Assembly: GCA_001936135.1 (NCBI GenBank)
Contig: CP012814.1
Location: 1-64,000 of the forward strand
DNA: 64,000 bases
Reading direction: 5' to 3'
Source: Saccharomycopsis fibuligera x Saccharomycopsis cf. fibuligera
Lineage: Eukaryota; Ascomycota; Saccharomycetes; Ascoideales; Saccharomycopsidaceae
Under the pieces are notes generated by a model. That model was not told the DNA's origin. It did no database searches and saw only the letters and a program-made list of their open reading frames with translations. Of this stretch, positions 42,181 through 52,931 are shown piece by piece (position 1 is the first letter of the stretch; each line of letters starts with the position of its first letter). A program made the translations under genes and the position numbers.

Positions 42181-43752
42181 TCAACGATTCAAATCATACT
42201 TACCACTAATCCATCTATTAACAAAATCCAAGCTGACTTCTGGCTGATCATGTGGGGTCATATGTCCAGCGTCATAAACTCTCAAAAATGTGAACTTGTC
42301 AAAATTCTGCTTCTCGCCACCCACTGCACCATCATTAGTTAAATATGATGATGTCTTTGCCTGAGCAAAATCCTCATGTTTGGAGTAACTTAAACTGTTA
42401 GTCCATGCTTTGTTACCTAACCAGTTGCAAATATAGTCCTTATCCCCCGCATAAATCAATACTGGTAAATCGTACACATCAAGCAATTCGGCAACTTTTT
42501 CATGATATGGACGGATTTGATCAGCATTGAGGAAAAACTGATTGAATACTTGTTCGTCACAACTAGCATAATCGCTAACTTCAGCGCCGAGAGCTTCTTG
42601 GACTTCTGGTTTGTTCAAATACTCAACAGTATAGTTTTCTTGAGGATAACAATCTTCTTCGCCACAATTCATTCTGATATCATAAACGTTATAACCGTAA
42701 TCAGTCACTGCAGAAATAAGTTTACTATCACAATAAACCAATGCAGGAACACAAGCGAATAACGAGTGATTAGAATCATAGCATGCACTAACTAAATTCA
42801 AGCAACGTTGCTGTTGGGTAACTAGCTGATCGCATCTTTTTTGTGGAATAATTTGGCGATGACCTCCTTCACCACAAGCCATTGGACGATAGTATTGATA
42901 TTGAGTGTATGGGTCAGTGATACCATTGCCAATCATTACTGAAGTCAAGTTAAAATATCTTAGAGATTCATCGTGTTTCAAGATTTCAGTAGCAATCGAT
43001 GGAATATAGATGCCAGCGTAACTTTCCCCAGCAATATGGAAATCCAAATGAGCATATTCGGGAAACTGGTGGAAGAAAAGTTGCAAGAATGCGTAAACAT
43101 CTTCAGCAGCAGCAAAACTATTGGTCACAGATTCTGAAGAGTATGAAAACCCGACATTAACAGGCTGATCCAAAAAGATTACTGAAGCATTGCTATTCCA
43201 CGAATATGGATTGAATTCTACCGTTTTGTTAAGACTGATTACTGACGGGCCAAGTTCAAAGAAAAGACCAACAAAGGAAGAACATCCAGGACCACCGTTA
43301 AGCCAAAGGATAATTGGATCGTTTTGAGGATCATTTCTAGATTCAAAAAACCAATAAAAAAAATGTTTATCGCCATCGTCAACGTCCAAGTATCCGGAAT
43401 ATTGCTTGACTTTATCAATGCCTAGTTTCAGAGGGTCTGGTTGTTTGACTCTGAGTTGATGCGATGGGAACTCTGCGGTATTGACAACATGATCCCAGTC
43501 TTTATGGGCATTGATTTTGGCCTTTGGAGTAAACTTTTGCTTGGTTTTTGACACCGCATTGGTGTGTTTGCTTAGCCAGTATAATTGGCCGTCATCGAGA
43601 GACAGTGGAGATGAAGAGAAGGAAGATGATAAGGTAGATAATGGCAGGAACAATTGAGCAGCTTGCATTAAAGGCTGTTGGGCTGGGTCGATGACAATAG
43701 CGGTAGTCAAAGAGACCAACGATAGCAATGGCCTGAATGAGAGGAACTTCAT
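42181..43752 (-). CDS. vacuolar serine carboxypeptidase, CPY-like
   Basis: A 523-residue protein starting at the Met at 43752, where a signal peptide begins (MKFLSFRPLLSLVSLTTAIV). An in-frame Met at 43920 would add 56 residues that mask it. A propeptide of roughly 90 residues precedes the mature enzyme. Catalytic landmarks: LNGGPGCSSFVGLFFELGPS (oxyanion hole), the nucleophile S244 in HIAGESYAG, Asp in YAGDKDYICNWLGN, and His in DAGHMTPHDQPE. The whole layout follows yeast carboxypeptidase Y (Prc1) and its paralog Atg42/YBR139W: broad removal of C-terminal residues in the vacuole. Several N-x-S/T sites are present. I cannot separate Prc1 from Atg42 here, so no symbol is given. Confidence 0.9.
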   Translation of the reverse strand: MKFLSFRPLLSLVSLTTAIVIDPAQQPLMQAAQLFLPLSTLSSSFSSSPLSLDDGQLYWLSKHTNAVSKTKQKFTPKAKINAHKDWDHVVNTAEFPSHQLRVKQPDPLKLGIDKVKQYSGYLDVDDGDKHFFYWFFESRNDPQNDPIILWLNGGPGCSSFVGLFFELGPSVISLNKTVEFNPYSWNSNASVIFLDQPVNVGFSYSSESVTNSFAAAEDVYAFLQLFFHQFPEYAHLDFHIAGESYAGIYIPSIATEILKHDESLRYFNLTSVMIGNGITDPYTQYQYYRPMACGEGGHRQIIPQKRCDQLVTQQQRCLNLVSACYDSNHSLFACVPALVYCDSKLISAVTDYGYNVYDIRMNCGEEDCYPQENYTVEYLNKPEVQEALGAEVSDYASCDEQVFNQFFLNADQIRPYHEKVAELLDVYDLPVLIYAGDKDYICNWLGNKAWTNSLSYSKHEDFAQAKTSSYLTNDGAVGGEKQNFDKFTFLRVYDAGHMTPHDQPEVSLDFVNRWISGKYDLNR

Positions 43753-44146
43753 GATAATGGTGGCAGTGGTGGTGGTGGTGGTGGTAATGTTTAACGATTG
43801 AAGATTGATAACAAGCAGAGAAATACAGATACGGGAAACAAGATATAAGTTAAAAGCAGCGATGGCAAAGCGCACTTTCCCCATTGGGAATGTGTTCTCG
43901 GGGGATGTCACCTGCCGCATCCTCGGAAATATACGCAGAGGTTAGGAAGAATACAAAACATTTATTATATATATACTATAGTAGTAAGTAAGTAGTACTA
44001 GTAATAGCAGTAATTAATATGATCTTTTCTGCTGGGCAGGCGCTGCAAATGCAAAAAGCAATATCTAGCAAGTAGCAGAAACACAAGGTAATATAAATTA
44101 GCTAAATAACAAAACAAACCAAAGCAGAGGTTTCCCGACTGACCGC
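43753..44146. other. promoter of the CPY-like gene
   Basis: This region separates the CPY-like gene start from the ADP/ATP carrier stop. It includes a (GGT)n patch at about 43764-43785 in the leader and TATATATATACTATAG near 43965, a likely TATA element for the minus-strand gene. Confidence 0.4.
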
Positions 44147-45061
44147 TCATTTGAACTTCTTGCCAAACAAAATCAATTGCAATTGATCATACAACGAGAT
44201 AACACCAGCACCGGCAACCGCTCTCAAAATGTTGGCGCCGCAGCCTTTGAACAACGAGTAAACGCCTTCCTGGGCAATAATCTTGGTAAATGCGTCAAAG
44301 GCGCTCTTGTAAAGAACCCCAGTACCCGAAGTCATCATCATTCTTCTTCTGACGGTGTCCAATGGGTAGGAAGCAGTGGAAGCACCGACGGTAATAACCC
44401 AACCTAAAAGGAAAGAGGCCAAGAAGCTGCCTTCCAACTTACCGGTAATGAGAGTTGGTTTAAGCGAATCGTAAAGGCCAAAATACAAACCCCTGTAAAC
44501 AATAATCCCAACCACAGATGGAGCAAACCCTCGATAAAGCCCAGCAATACCATCACTGGCCAATGTCTTTTTGTAAACATCGAATAGCCCATTGAATTGA
44601 CGCTCACCGCCAACTTTGCTAACCGATTTGGCATCGTTAGCTAATCTAGTTCTAGCATAATCCAACGAATAGACAAACAACAATGACAATGCCCCGGCAG
44701 CACCACCCGAAGCAATGTTACCGGCAAACCACTTATAGTATCCTTCATCTTTTTTGAAATTGAAAACAGCTTTAATCTTGTCCTTAAAGGCAAAGTTCAA
44801 TGCTTGAGTAGGGAAGTATCTAATGACATTGGCGGTATTACCACGCCAAAAGGAGTAGAAACCTTCATTGGCAGCAGTTCTTTTGAAGGCATCAGTGATA
44901 CCAGAGTATTTGCGATCCAAACGGCCCTGTTTGAGCATCTCGTCCTGGTTTTGGATCAAGAGCTTAACTCTCTCAATTGGGGCTGCAGCGGTTTTGGCCA
45001 CTGCGGCCGAGACACCTCCCATGAGGAAGTTGATCAAGAAGTTGTCTTCTTTGTTGGACAT
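44147..45061 (-). CDS. PET9: mitochondrial ADP/ATP carrier
   Basis: A 304-residue mitochondrial carrier of the inner membrane exchanging cytosolic ADP for matrix ATP. The three-repeat carrier fold is visible: [15 protein letters not shown] in repeat 1, [15 protein letters not shown] in repeat 2 and [17 protein letters not shown] in repeat 3. RRRMMM is the diagnostic ADP/ATP carrier signature. Near-identity to yeast Aac2 runs along much of the length ([36 protein letters not shown]). The gene is rich in preferred codons, as expected for high expression. It is divergent from the UBX gene. Confidence 0.97.
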   Translation of the reverse strand: MSNKEDNFLINFLMGGVSAAVAKTAAAPIERVKLLIQNQDEMLKQGRLDRKYSGITDAFKRTAANEGFYSFWRGNTANVIRYFPTQALNFAFKDKIKAVFNFKKDEGYYKWFAGNIASGGAAGALSLLFVYSLDYARTRLANDAKSVSKVGGERQFNGLFDVYKKTLASDGIAGLYRGFAPSVVGIIVYRGLYFGLYDSLKPTLITGKLEGSFLASFLLGWVITVGASTASYPLDTVRRRMMMTSGTGVLYKSAFDAFTKIIAQEGVYSLFKGCGANILRAVAGAGVISLYDQLQLILFGKKFK

Positions 45062-46186
45062 TGCGGAGGGGAGTAGGAAGTGATTGAGCTATCAGTAGAG
45101 TGGATGGTAATGTGTGTACCTGTTTGATGGTAAAGGAAAGAATGGGAAATGGAAGAACTACAGATTTTTGGCAAAAGGAGAACAAGAAACAGGGAGTAGC
45201 AATCATGGGCAGGCGATGGGAATGGGTGTGGGTGTGGTTCAGGGAGCGTTGGAAAATGGTGGTGAGAGTGGCCATGTATGTTGAGATTATTTCCGGGTGA
45301 CACCTGTCAGACACTGCATCGCTATTGTTTTTTTCTCGAGTTCAAACTACAGCCGCACAAGCACCAAACATCAATAGTCAGTAGGATTAGCAGCATAAGC
45401 CACTGCTTTTATCAAAACTTGGGTAGGAGAAACCTCAGAAAGAGGAATCTCAGCAACTTTGGTTAGCTGATATTTACCGTTAGGGTTGAGGAAAACAGCG
45501 GCTTTTTGGGTAGTCGTCCTGGGGGATTGGATACTTAACTTAAAAATGAGTAATGTACCTAAGCAAAACCTATGCTACAACTGGAATAACAAGTCTTATC
45601 GTATGCGCACCAGGTCACTTCAATAGTCCATATGAGGCTGACAGCGCTATGCTGTCGCAGAGATGGACCCTAGTTAGTCATTGCGTAGACTCTTCACTGG
45701 TGCTAGCGGGGGGCATATTGACGGAGACCATATCACTCCATCTAGTTGCCGCCATGTACCATCTTCGAAGACTAAAGCGAGTCCCTTACATTGCCAGCCA
45801 CCAACCACACAAAAAAGACTTTTGTCTTTACGCACGCCAACTGATCTCTATCATCTAGCAATTTCGTTTGTCAAATTAGCGGGTGTATACACCCCCTTTG
45901 TCATGCCATGCCATGCCATGCCAGGCGAGATAGTACCGGAAGTAGTGGAGAGCCGGCACACTTCCGGCCTGGTAACCACCGGTAAAGCTTACGTAATCGC
46001 TTACGCGAGCATCAATGGGCGGGACAAAAACAGTAAACAACAAACGAGAATATTGATGATGTTGATGGCGATGGTGATGATGGCGACGATAACAGTGACA
46101 GTATATGAGCTGGCCAATATAGACATAGCTAACCACACTTATCATTACACCCACACTCAAGCTATAGCTTATATATCCTCCTATTC
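45062..46186. other. 1.1-kb divergent promoter region
   Basis: Between the ADP/ATP carrier (minus) and UBX-domain gene (plus). It contains a CATGC tandem patch at about 45903-45922 and TACGTAATCGCTTACG near 45990. Short open frames here are not convincing as genes. Confidence 0.4.
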
Positions 46187-47839
46187 ATGTCTTCTTCCAT
46201 CTTCATGTCCTCCGTCAGCGAGGCGGTCTCCGCCTCCGTGGCATCCAGCAAGCCCATGGCCGTCTACCTCACTGACGGCTCAACCGCCGCTGAGCAATGG
46301 GGCAGTCTGCTCTTTCTCTCTGATCCTGAAATAGCCACTTTGCTTCAGCAGAAGGCAGTGGCGTTGAAACTATACAAGCCGAGCCAGGAATTTGATTTTT
46401 TCACTCAAATCTTCCCAAACCCTGTGGTGCCTAGCGTTTACTTCATCAAGACTGGCCAGTTGTTGGATATTGCCGCTGGTGAGATCTCCATTGAGGAATT
46501 CAAGCAGAAGTTGAGTAAAATATTTGGTGATAGTGCTGGTGGCGCTATCAATACTGCTACAACTATGCCAAATACTGCTGAAAATACACCTGCTAACAAC
46601 ACTATTCCTCCACAAAGTGAATCAACAACTCCAGTTTTACCTCAGCCAGATGCATCGTCGCCCGCCAACCGGCCGGATGCTTCTAGATCACAATCTTCCG
46701 AAAGCAGGCCTCAACTTCCGAAACCTGAATCACCAGCTAAAAAGCATCATTCCAAAAAACCAGAGAAAAAATATGAATCTTTAAGGCAGCAAATTGCTGA
46801 AGAGTCTGCGTTGTATTACAAGAAAGAACGATTAAGACAAAAGAAACTAGCCAAACAAGATAAAGAACGTATTCTCAATTTAGTCAAAGCTGATCAAAAG
46901 GAAAGGCAGAAGCAAAGGCAGTCTAGCCAAAATCAGAAATCAACTACTACTGATGCAGCAGGCACATCTACATCATCACTAAACGCCACCGGCAATACCT
47001 CCCATTCACATCATGGCAAGCACAATCATCCCACTTGCGTGCTTTCCATTAGGTTACTTGATGGATCCCGTGTTATTCACGAATTCAAATCATCAGACAA
47101 CTTGAATACTGTTCGCGAATGGGTCGACAATAATCGTCTGGATGGTGATCAGCCATATGTCTTTTATGAAGCAGTGATAAGAAAAACCTATACCATTGGT
47201 GAAGAAAACACAACTTTGGCAGAATTGGATTTACTTCCTAGATCAGCATTGATATTGAAACCTCAGTCAAATTACACTAGCGCCTACACTACCACAAGCT
47301 CAGAAAGTTATATCGGTAAAGCCATCAATGCAGTGTACTCTATTTTTGGTAATTTTGCCACAACCAATAATAACGGCGATGCTCAACCACGAGCACCAGC
47401 AGTACCAGCGGCAGCAGCATCGCTGACCAATTTACATAATCTTGATCGTAATTCTCGTGAACCACTGCCAATTGTTGGTCCTGCTACTGATTTTTCCGGT
47501 CGTCCATTCCGCCAATATCGTGACAATACCAATCATGATAACACTAGTAGCACCAGCATTGACCAAATCAATAATGCTGGTAATAATAGCAATAGCGGCA
47601 TCAATGATCGTCAAGGTTCTTCTAGTCCCTTTCTTCGTTCCACCAATGTCTCCACTGATGACTTGAATTCATTTTATAGTTCCAGTTCTCACGTCAACAG
47701 TAGCATCACTTCGTTATCAGACTTGAATAATTCTAGATTTAGATCATTTGCTGATAATAGCAAAGATAAGGACAAAAAAGTGACGTATAATGGTAATCAA
47801 ACTAATTTGGAAGATGATCCTAAAAATAAACATGATTGA
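46187..47839 (+). CDS. UBX7: UBX-domain protein, Ubx6/Ubx7 family
   Basis: A 550-residue protein. Residues 1-115 form a thioredoxin-like UAS domain matching Ubx7 (SSVSEAVSASVAS, then AVYLTDGS, IFPNPVVPSVYFIKTGQLLD). A Pro/Ser-rich linker leads to a charged coiled coil (ESLRQQIAEESALYYKKERL) and the UBX domain at about 283-359 (CVLSIRLLDGSRVIHEF to LLPRSALILKP), followed by a disordered Asn/Ser-rich tail. UBX domains bind the AAA ATPase Cdc48; Ubx7-type proteins link it to ER-associated or ubiquitin-dependent degradation. A CTG codon lies at NNR-[CTG]-DGD, where UBX domains usually have Thr or Ser. The first Met is preferred because it aligns with the start of Ubx7. Confidence 0.85.
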   Translation: MSSSIFMSSVSEAVSASVASSKPMAVYLTDGSTAAEQWGSLLFLSDPEIATLLQQKAVALKLYKPSQEFDFFTQIFPNPVVPSVYFIKTGQLLDIAAGEISIEEFKQKLSKIFGDSAGGAINTATTMPNTAENTPANNTIPPQSESTTPVLPQPDASSPANRPDASRSQSSESRPQLPKPESPAKKHHSKKPEKKYESLRQQIAEESALYYKKERLRQKKLAKQDKERILNLVKADQKERQKQRQSSQNQKSTTTDAAGTSTSSLNATGNTSHSHHGKHNHPTCVLSIRLLDGSRVIHEFKSSDNLNTVREWVDNNRLDGDQPYVFYEAVIRKTYTIGEENTTLAELDLLPRSALILKPQSNYTSAYTTTSSESYIGKAINAVYSIFGNFATTNNNGDAQPRAPAVPAAAASLTNLHNLDRNSREPLPIVGPATDFSGRPFRQYRDNTNHDNTSSTSIDQINNAGNNSNSGINDRQGSSSPFLRSTNVSTDDLNSFYSSSSHVNSSITSLSDLNNSRFRSFADNSKDKDKKVTYNGNQTNLEDDPKNKHD

Positions 47840-48578
47840 GGGGTATAGTAGTCATTTGTGAAGAACATTTCAATGCATGATAAAATATTACTTCTCTGGC
47901 AAATATTTCCAAATGTAAGTACGCAAAGTAAAGCATAGTTTACGCCAACCTTTGTATAAATAAAAAAATAAGAGACAAAAAAAAAGCCAATGTTGTATTG
48001 TACAATAGGTATCAAAAAGGGGTACTCAAAAGAAACATAATGAAAACGCTACTCTTATAAAAGTAGCGAGACGAAGAAACATATAAATGAAAACAGAGTG
48101 CCAAAGAATTATGCAACATTAGCAAAGATATTGAGATTGCTGGATCAGCACCTTGAAAAATGGGGTATTAATGGTATCAACGGGTATTAATGGGTAAAGG
48201 TTAATCATAATAAGACAAAAAATGAAATAAATGAATTAGAAAATGTAATTTGAAGAAAGGGTATTAACAATTTCTGTCTGACAGGGGCGTGTGAAAAATG
48301 AAGGTGCAATAAAAAAAAATCGGAATAAAACAATGTGGTTTGCACGTCTTTGCCCAAAATATGGGGTTGAAGAAATAGAAAAAGGCAAGATAGTAATAAA
48401 GCACAAGAATAATAGAAGCAAAGCAATATATATATATATAGAAAAAAAGGAAAGTAAGAAACAAAAAGAGAGGGGCAATTTGAAATAATTTAAAGTAAAA
48501 ATTGGTACGGATAAAGTTTCCAGCGAATAAATCAGCAGAATTCAAAAGAATCTGAAAGCGAGCAGCACAAAAATATGG
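47840..48578. other. 739-bp convergent intergenic region
   Basis: Shared 3' region of the UBX gene and the large four-TM protein gene. It is A-rich with a TATATATATATATAG patch near 48427, and no gene is seen. Confidence 0.4.
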
Positions 48579-51500
48579 TTACTTTGCTTGATTTTTCAAT
48601 GTCTTGATGGTATTCCATCTCTCTTTATCATACTCACCAATATAGCCAGATGGCACAGTACTAGCTCCACTATTTTCAGAAAAGATAAAAGAGTCTTCTT
48701 CAGTAAGAAAATTTGCTCCAGAATTGAAAGAATGCAGCTGTTCCTGACTATTCATCATCGACTTTTTGGTAGTAGCTGTTGTTGCCGTTGTTGCTGCTGT
48801 AGCATTGTGAGAACCTTTGCGAGATCTCATCTCTATCAGCTTTTTATCACCGCCATCACCACCAACAATGACGTTACTGTTATTATTAATCAAGCTTCTG
48901 TTCATTAGTTCAGTAACAGCACTATTATCTTTACTGTTATCCAACTTTTGACTAAGCTTGTCGTAATCAGCTTCATGTTGTATCACATCACGAATCAAAC
49001 TATCGGCATAATTGTCAGCTTCGTTTCCATTGAATCCAAAACCGTTTGTTTGTGTGTTTGCAGCATTGAAAGTCCAAGTCCATGGTTGGCTTATAAAATC
49101 CGATGGTTCGAACTTAACTTGGTCTTTGTGAACATTGCCACTACCATTTTTAGCACTGAATAATGGAAGACTTTTCCGGTATCCCAAACTAGCAAATCTT
49201 TTATGATGATTGTGACTCTGCTGTTGCTGAGAATCGACGTAATCGACATCATTTGGCTTGCCAAATTCCGGAGTATAAGACGTTGACCGGTTATGAATTT
49301 GACTAAGCATTGATTTTAAACTATTGATACTGAAGTTTTTACCGACTTTGCGCTTTGGAGATTCTGACCTGGCTTTGGTGGACGTGGGAGATGGTGGTTG
49401 TAACATTGGGGTTGAAGCAGATTCTAACCCAGCATTTGCATTCACATTCAAGTTCAAATTGCCTTGTGCGAAATCCTGGTTCCCGCCAAAGTTGAGCCCA
49501 TCACTAGCGTTTCCAAAACCTGCGCTCACGGGAAAAATCATATCATCATTGTTCTCACCGTTAGCAAAATGACTATCATGAGCAACTAATTCTTTTTCAA
49601 GCTCGAAATTGAAATCGTCATCAAAAACAACGGTCGAACGTTTCGGTTCGTGAAATGTGGTACTTAATCGTTTCAATGGCGATCGACTTCTACCACCGTT
49701 TTTTCTCTTTGGGGATGATGGTTCACTATAATTTGACTTTAACAAACTTTTTCTTTTTGCTCCACGAATGTTATTGAGGACATTGATATCTGCTTTGCTA
49801 TAGCTTAAAAGGGGTACATTTCTTAATGGATTCCGTGGTGTTGAGCTGATTTCAGGTTCTGGCTCAGCAGGCTGGTTGGTGGAGACACTGCTGGTAGTGG
49901 AAAATTTCACTGCCGAGTCCTTTTTCGTTGGTGAGTAAGACCTGGAACGATATTTACGTTTGACTGACTTTTTACGGTTTGCTCTATCTTTTTGCTCTTG
50001 ATCAAAAAAGTTTGCAGACATTGACAAAGCTTTTGGTTCATGTCCAGGGAATCTGAATTTAGTGGAACGGGTTTCAAAATCATCAAATAATGCTGCTGCT
50101 TGGACCGTTGCTGGCAGTTGGTCAGCTTGCACAGCTTGCACAGCTTGCACAGCTTGCTGCTCTCCAATGAGTTGCCTTGGATTTTCAAATGTGAAACTAT
50201 CATCTGCATTATGAGTCTTGGCAGCGTTTATTATCCTTTTGCTACCAATTGTTGCCGGCTCTTGCAAATCCAACAGTTGCAAATCCAGCACTTGCAAATC
50301 CAGCACTTGCAAATCCAGCACTTGCAAATCCAGCACTTGCAAATCCAGCACATTTTCAACAATATTGGAGACTGGCGAGGGGGTGGTTTGATTACCAAGA
50401 GTTATTTCTTGCTCTTCTTCAGGAACCAGTTCCCTTGAATCCTTAATCTTTATCCACTGCTTTGAATTAGCGCTCCACTCTTCCAAAGATATGTGACGAA
50501 GTCCCTTTCTATTACCAGACCTAAGATTTCTATCGCTCGTTTTAGCTTCCGCCGGTTTGGTATCTTCGCCAATGCTATTATTGTGCAGCTGAGCTGGAGA
50601 GCTAGATACTCTTATTGGAGAAAATTTCCCCGTGGTTGGTGATACGGAGCTTCTGCTGAATGGCCAAAGAGTATTGGTTGGAATTGATGGAATATCTTGT
50701 AAATCATTCTCATAAAGTGGATCAAAATTTGAATCCCAGCTCATTGGACTATCGTAAACTACCTCCGATTCAACATTTTTTGGACACTGCTTAGGACTGC
50801 TTTGACTTTTTAACGACACATCGTCAGTCAAGGCTGAATCAACACTACTAGTTTTACTTTTCTTGGTGGATTCATTGTGGTGGCGATTTTCTTTGGACCT
50901 CACCGACAAAGACATTTGTTGTGAGGTTTTCTTTGCATTGTCATTGCTATTGATATTATTACCAAGCGTCAAACGATAAAGAGTTTCAGATGGTGATGAG
51001 CCAATGCTTTCTTGTCTGCCCTTAGTCAAATGTCTAGCTAAATTCAATGGTTTAAGTTCTTGATTTTTATCAAGTCTGCCACCACTATCACCACTAAAAA
51101 AGTGAGACTCTGTTGGTGAGTTCACTTGCGAAGGAGGAGGTGAACCAAGAATCGGGACTTTGTTTTTAGGAACACTTGATACCGAGACTCTTAGGCCTTT
51201 TTGATTCTTCACTAGTGTTCGTTTATATCTTGCTATATCCTCTTGTTCTATGCTGCTATTGATTCCTGAGTTGTAATCTTTACTATCGCTGTTGTTGTTG
51301 CTACTGCTACTGCTGCTGCTGCTGCTGCTGCTGATATGCTGCTGCTGCTGCTGCTGTTCATTTTTGGCATCTAAAGTGTGGTGGGTGATTTTTTGACTAC
51401 TTGCAGGGCTACTTTTTCTTTTATCGTTGTCAGCTGGTAAAATACTGTTGAAATCCTTGTAGAAATTGTCAAGAAGCAAACCGTTCAAATCCTTGTACTT

Positions 51501-52931
51501 TTCCTTGTTTGGAGACTTTGAAAACTCTTCAAAAGATCTATCCTCTGGTAAAAGAATGGTGCGCGCAACTGCATTGTTATTTTTCTTGAAAACTGGAGAT
51601 TCAGCCAAGTTGGCTTTCCTGTCAGGTTCACGGATCGGAGAGAGTTGTTTTTTGCTTGATCTCATACCCAAAGCACTGCGGGATCTAGGTCCAGCAACCA
51701 GAGATCTTCTGCTACTTTCACCGGACTTGAAAGAGTTGTCAGATTCTGCTGCTGCCGCGCTGCCATTATTAACCAAGAACGGAACAGCTGTCAAACAGCT
51801 GCGAGGAAGGACGTCATCATCATTTTCATAGCTTTTCAGAGTTTTTGAGTTATCACTAAATGCGAAATTGCTCATTGAATGGGCACTCAATGGCGGAGTC
51901 ATGTTAGCACTGTGCAAAGTCAACCGGTGTTCAGACATTGTAGTTTTCACCAAAGTTTTCCTGATATTATTGTTTTCACCGTAGTATACCTCCGGCTCTT
52001 CTATGTTTGACTGGCGGCTGGAACGAGGATCAGTTTTGGGTGCTCCTCCTCCTCCTCCTCCTGCTCCTGCTCCTTGGCTGTTTGCCTGAGTAGCAGCACT
52101 GGCGTAATCGGACAAGCTGCTGCTTCTGATATTGTTCTTCGGGGTGGTGAGGTTACTGTTTTTGGTATTGTCTGGTTTATCAGAAGACGCTTTGCTTGCG
52201 TCATTGGCAAAATTTGAAAGAAACGAAGTGGTTATCGTTGGTGCATACTCGTGCCTTGTGGTGCCATTGTCGTTTTTCAAATCATTATTGAATGTATACC
52301 TAGCGGTATTTGAATCACTGGCAGAAGCTCTTTCATTGGCGAACTGCTCTTTCAAAAAGGAAATAAAAATAGTTGCAATGTCGATTGCTAGTAGGGTGCC
52401 TTTCAAAAATTGCGAGACCAATATCAATGGCACGAATGCAAGAATATAAGTATAACTTTTGGCAAAAAAGGCTAAATCATTGTTGTTGTTGTTGCCTGAC
52501 TGAATGTGGTTGTGTGCTGATTGCAAGGACAAATTAATGATTGAAATTCCAGCACCAAGACTAGCAATGGTGAAAATGAGTATAAAAAAAGTGAAAACGA
52601 TCAGCCTTGAGTAACTGGAAGCATAAAATGAAGCTTTTCTGGTCTCGATAGTTTTGTCATTGGTAATGGGGCTGGCCGAGAATCTTTTGGTCAAGTTTTT
52701 GTATACGGCTTGATAATGGAGCTGGGCAGTGATCCAAAAGGTGTAGGAAAAGAGGAACAAGAATTCGGCCACGAGCAAAACGAGAAACGACGTGTGCAAG
52801 TAGTAGTAAGATTTGGAGAAGTTGCAGTCAATGTAGATTGATATTACAATCACAGCTGCTGAAACGAGCAACGTCAACGGTACCAACAAGAGCCTTGATA
52901 CGTTGACGATATTTTTCCTTTTTGCAGTCAT
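48579..52931 (-). CDS. large four-TM protein with long disordered tail
   Basis: 1450 residues. Four likely transmembrane helices lie in the first 190 residues (about 12-32, 42-70, 108-135, 158-188). A very long, mostly disordered, Ser/Asn-rich and basic region follows, with many SP/TP and RSxS-type phosphorylation-like sites. Low-complexity inserts include Gln and Ser runs near 527-550, a five-residue VLDLQ repeat (about 860-890) and AVQ repeats (about 925-935). The extreme C terminus, SGYIGEYDKERWNTIKTL, looks like a short conserved motif. I do not recognise the family. A plasma-membrane or cortical scaffold would fit the layout, but this is inference. Confidence 0.75.
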   Translation of the reverse strand: MTAKRKNIVNVSRLLLVPLTLLVSAAVIVISIYIDCNFSKSYYYLHTSFLVLLVAEFLFLFSYTFWITAQLHYQAVYKNLTKRFSASPITNDKTIETRKASFYASSYSRLIVFTFFILIFTIASLGAGISIINLSLQSAHNHIQSGNNNNNDLAFFAKSYTYILAFVPLILVSQFLKGTLLAIDIATIFISFLKEQFANERASASDSNTARYTFNNDLKNDNGTTRHEYAPTITTSFLSNFANDASKASSDKPDNTKNSNLTTPKNNIRSSSLSDYASAATQANSQGAGAGGGGGGAPKTDPRSSRQSNIEEPEVYYGENNNIRKTLVKTTMSEHRLTLHSANMTPPLSAHSMSNFAFSDNSKTLKSYENDDDVLPRSCLTAVPFLVNNGSAAAAESDNSFKSGESSRRSLVAGPRSRSALGMRSSKKQLSPIREPDRKANLAESPVFKKNNNAVARTILLPEDRSFEEFSKSPNKEKYKDLNGLLLDNFYKDFNSILPADNDKRKSSPASSQKITHHTLDAKNEQQQQQQHISSSSSSSSSSSNNNSDSKDYNSGINSSIEQEDIARYKRTLVKNQKGLRVSVSSVPKNKVPILGSPPPSQVNSPTESHFFSGDSGGRLDKNQELKPLNLARHLTKGRQESIGSSPSETLYRLTLGNNINSNDNAKKTSQQMSLSVRSKENRHHNESTKKSKTSSVDSALTDDVSLKSQSSPKQCPKNVESEVVYDSPMSWDSNFDPLYENDLQDIPSIPTNTLWPFSRSSVSPTTGKFSPIRVSSSPAQLHNNSIGEDTKPAEAKTSDRNLRSGNRKGLRHISLEEWSANSKQWIKIKDSRELVPEEEQEITLGNQTTPSPVSNIVENVLDLQVLDLQVLDLQVLDLQVLDLQLLDLQEPATIGSKRIINAAKTHNADDSFTFENPRQLIGEQQAVQAVQAVQADQLPATVQAAALFDDFETRSTKFRFPGHEPKALSMSANFFDQEQKDRANRKKSVKRKYRSRSYSPTKKDSAVKFSTTSSVSTNQPAEPEPEISSTPRNPLRNVPLLSYSKADINVLNNIRGAKRKSLLKSNYSEPSSPKRKNGGRSRSPLKRLSTTFHEPKRSTVVFDDDFNFELEKELVAHDSHFANGENNDDMIFPVSAGFGNASDGLNFGGNQDFAQGNLNLNVNANAGLESASTPMLQPPSPTSTKARSESPKRKVGKNFSINSLKSMLSQIHNRSTSYTPEFGKPNDVDYVDSQQQQSHNHHKRFASLGYRKSLPLFSAKNGSGNVHKDQVKFEPSDFISQPWTWTFNAANTQTNGFGFNGNEADNYADSLIRDVIQHEADYDKLSQKLDNSKDNSAVTELMNRSLINNNSNVIVGGDGGDKKLIEMRSRKGSHNATAATTATTATTKKSMMNSQEQLHSFNSGANFLTEEDSFIFSENSGASTVPSGYIGEYDKERWNTIKTLKNQAK
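50262..50352 (-). repeat. 15-bp coding minisatellite (VLDLQ)n
   Basis: A 15-bp unit (CAGCACTTGCAAATC on the plus strand) is repeated about six times, adding whole pentapeptides without shifting the frame. A nearby 9-bp repeat (CAGCTTGCA, 50126-50160) encodes the AVQ units. Confidence 0.85.

Noticed and set aside
45681-46334. 217-codon open frame overlapping the UBX gene start
   Set aside because: It crosses the divergent promoter in another frame, is low in complexity and overlaps the conserved UAS domain start.
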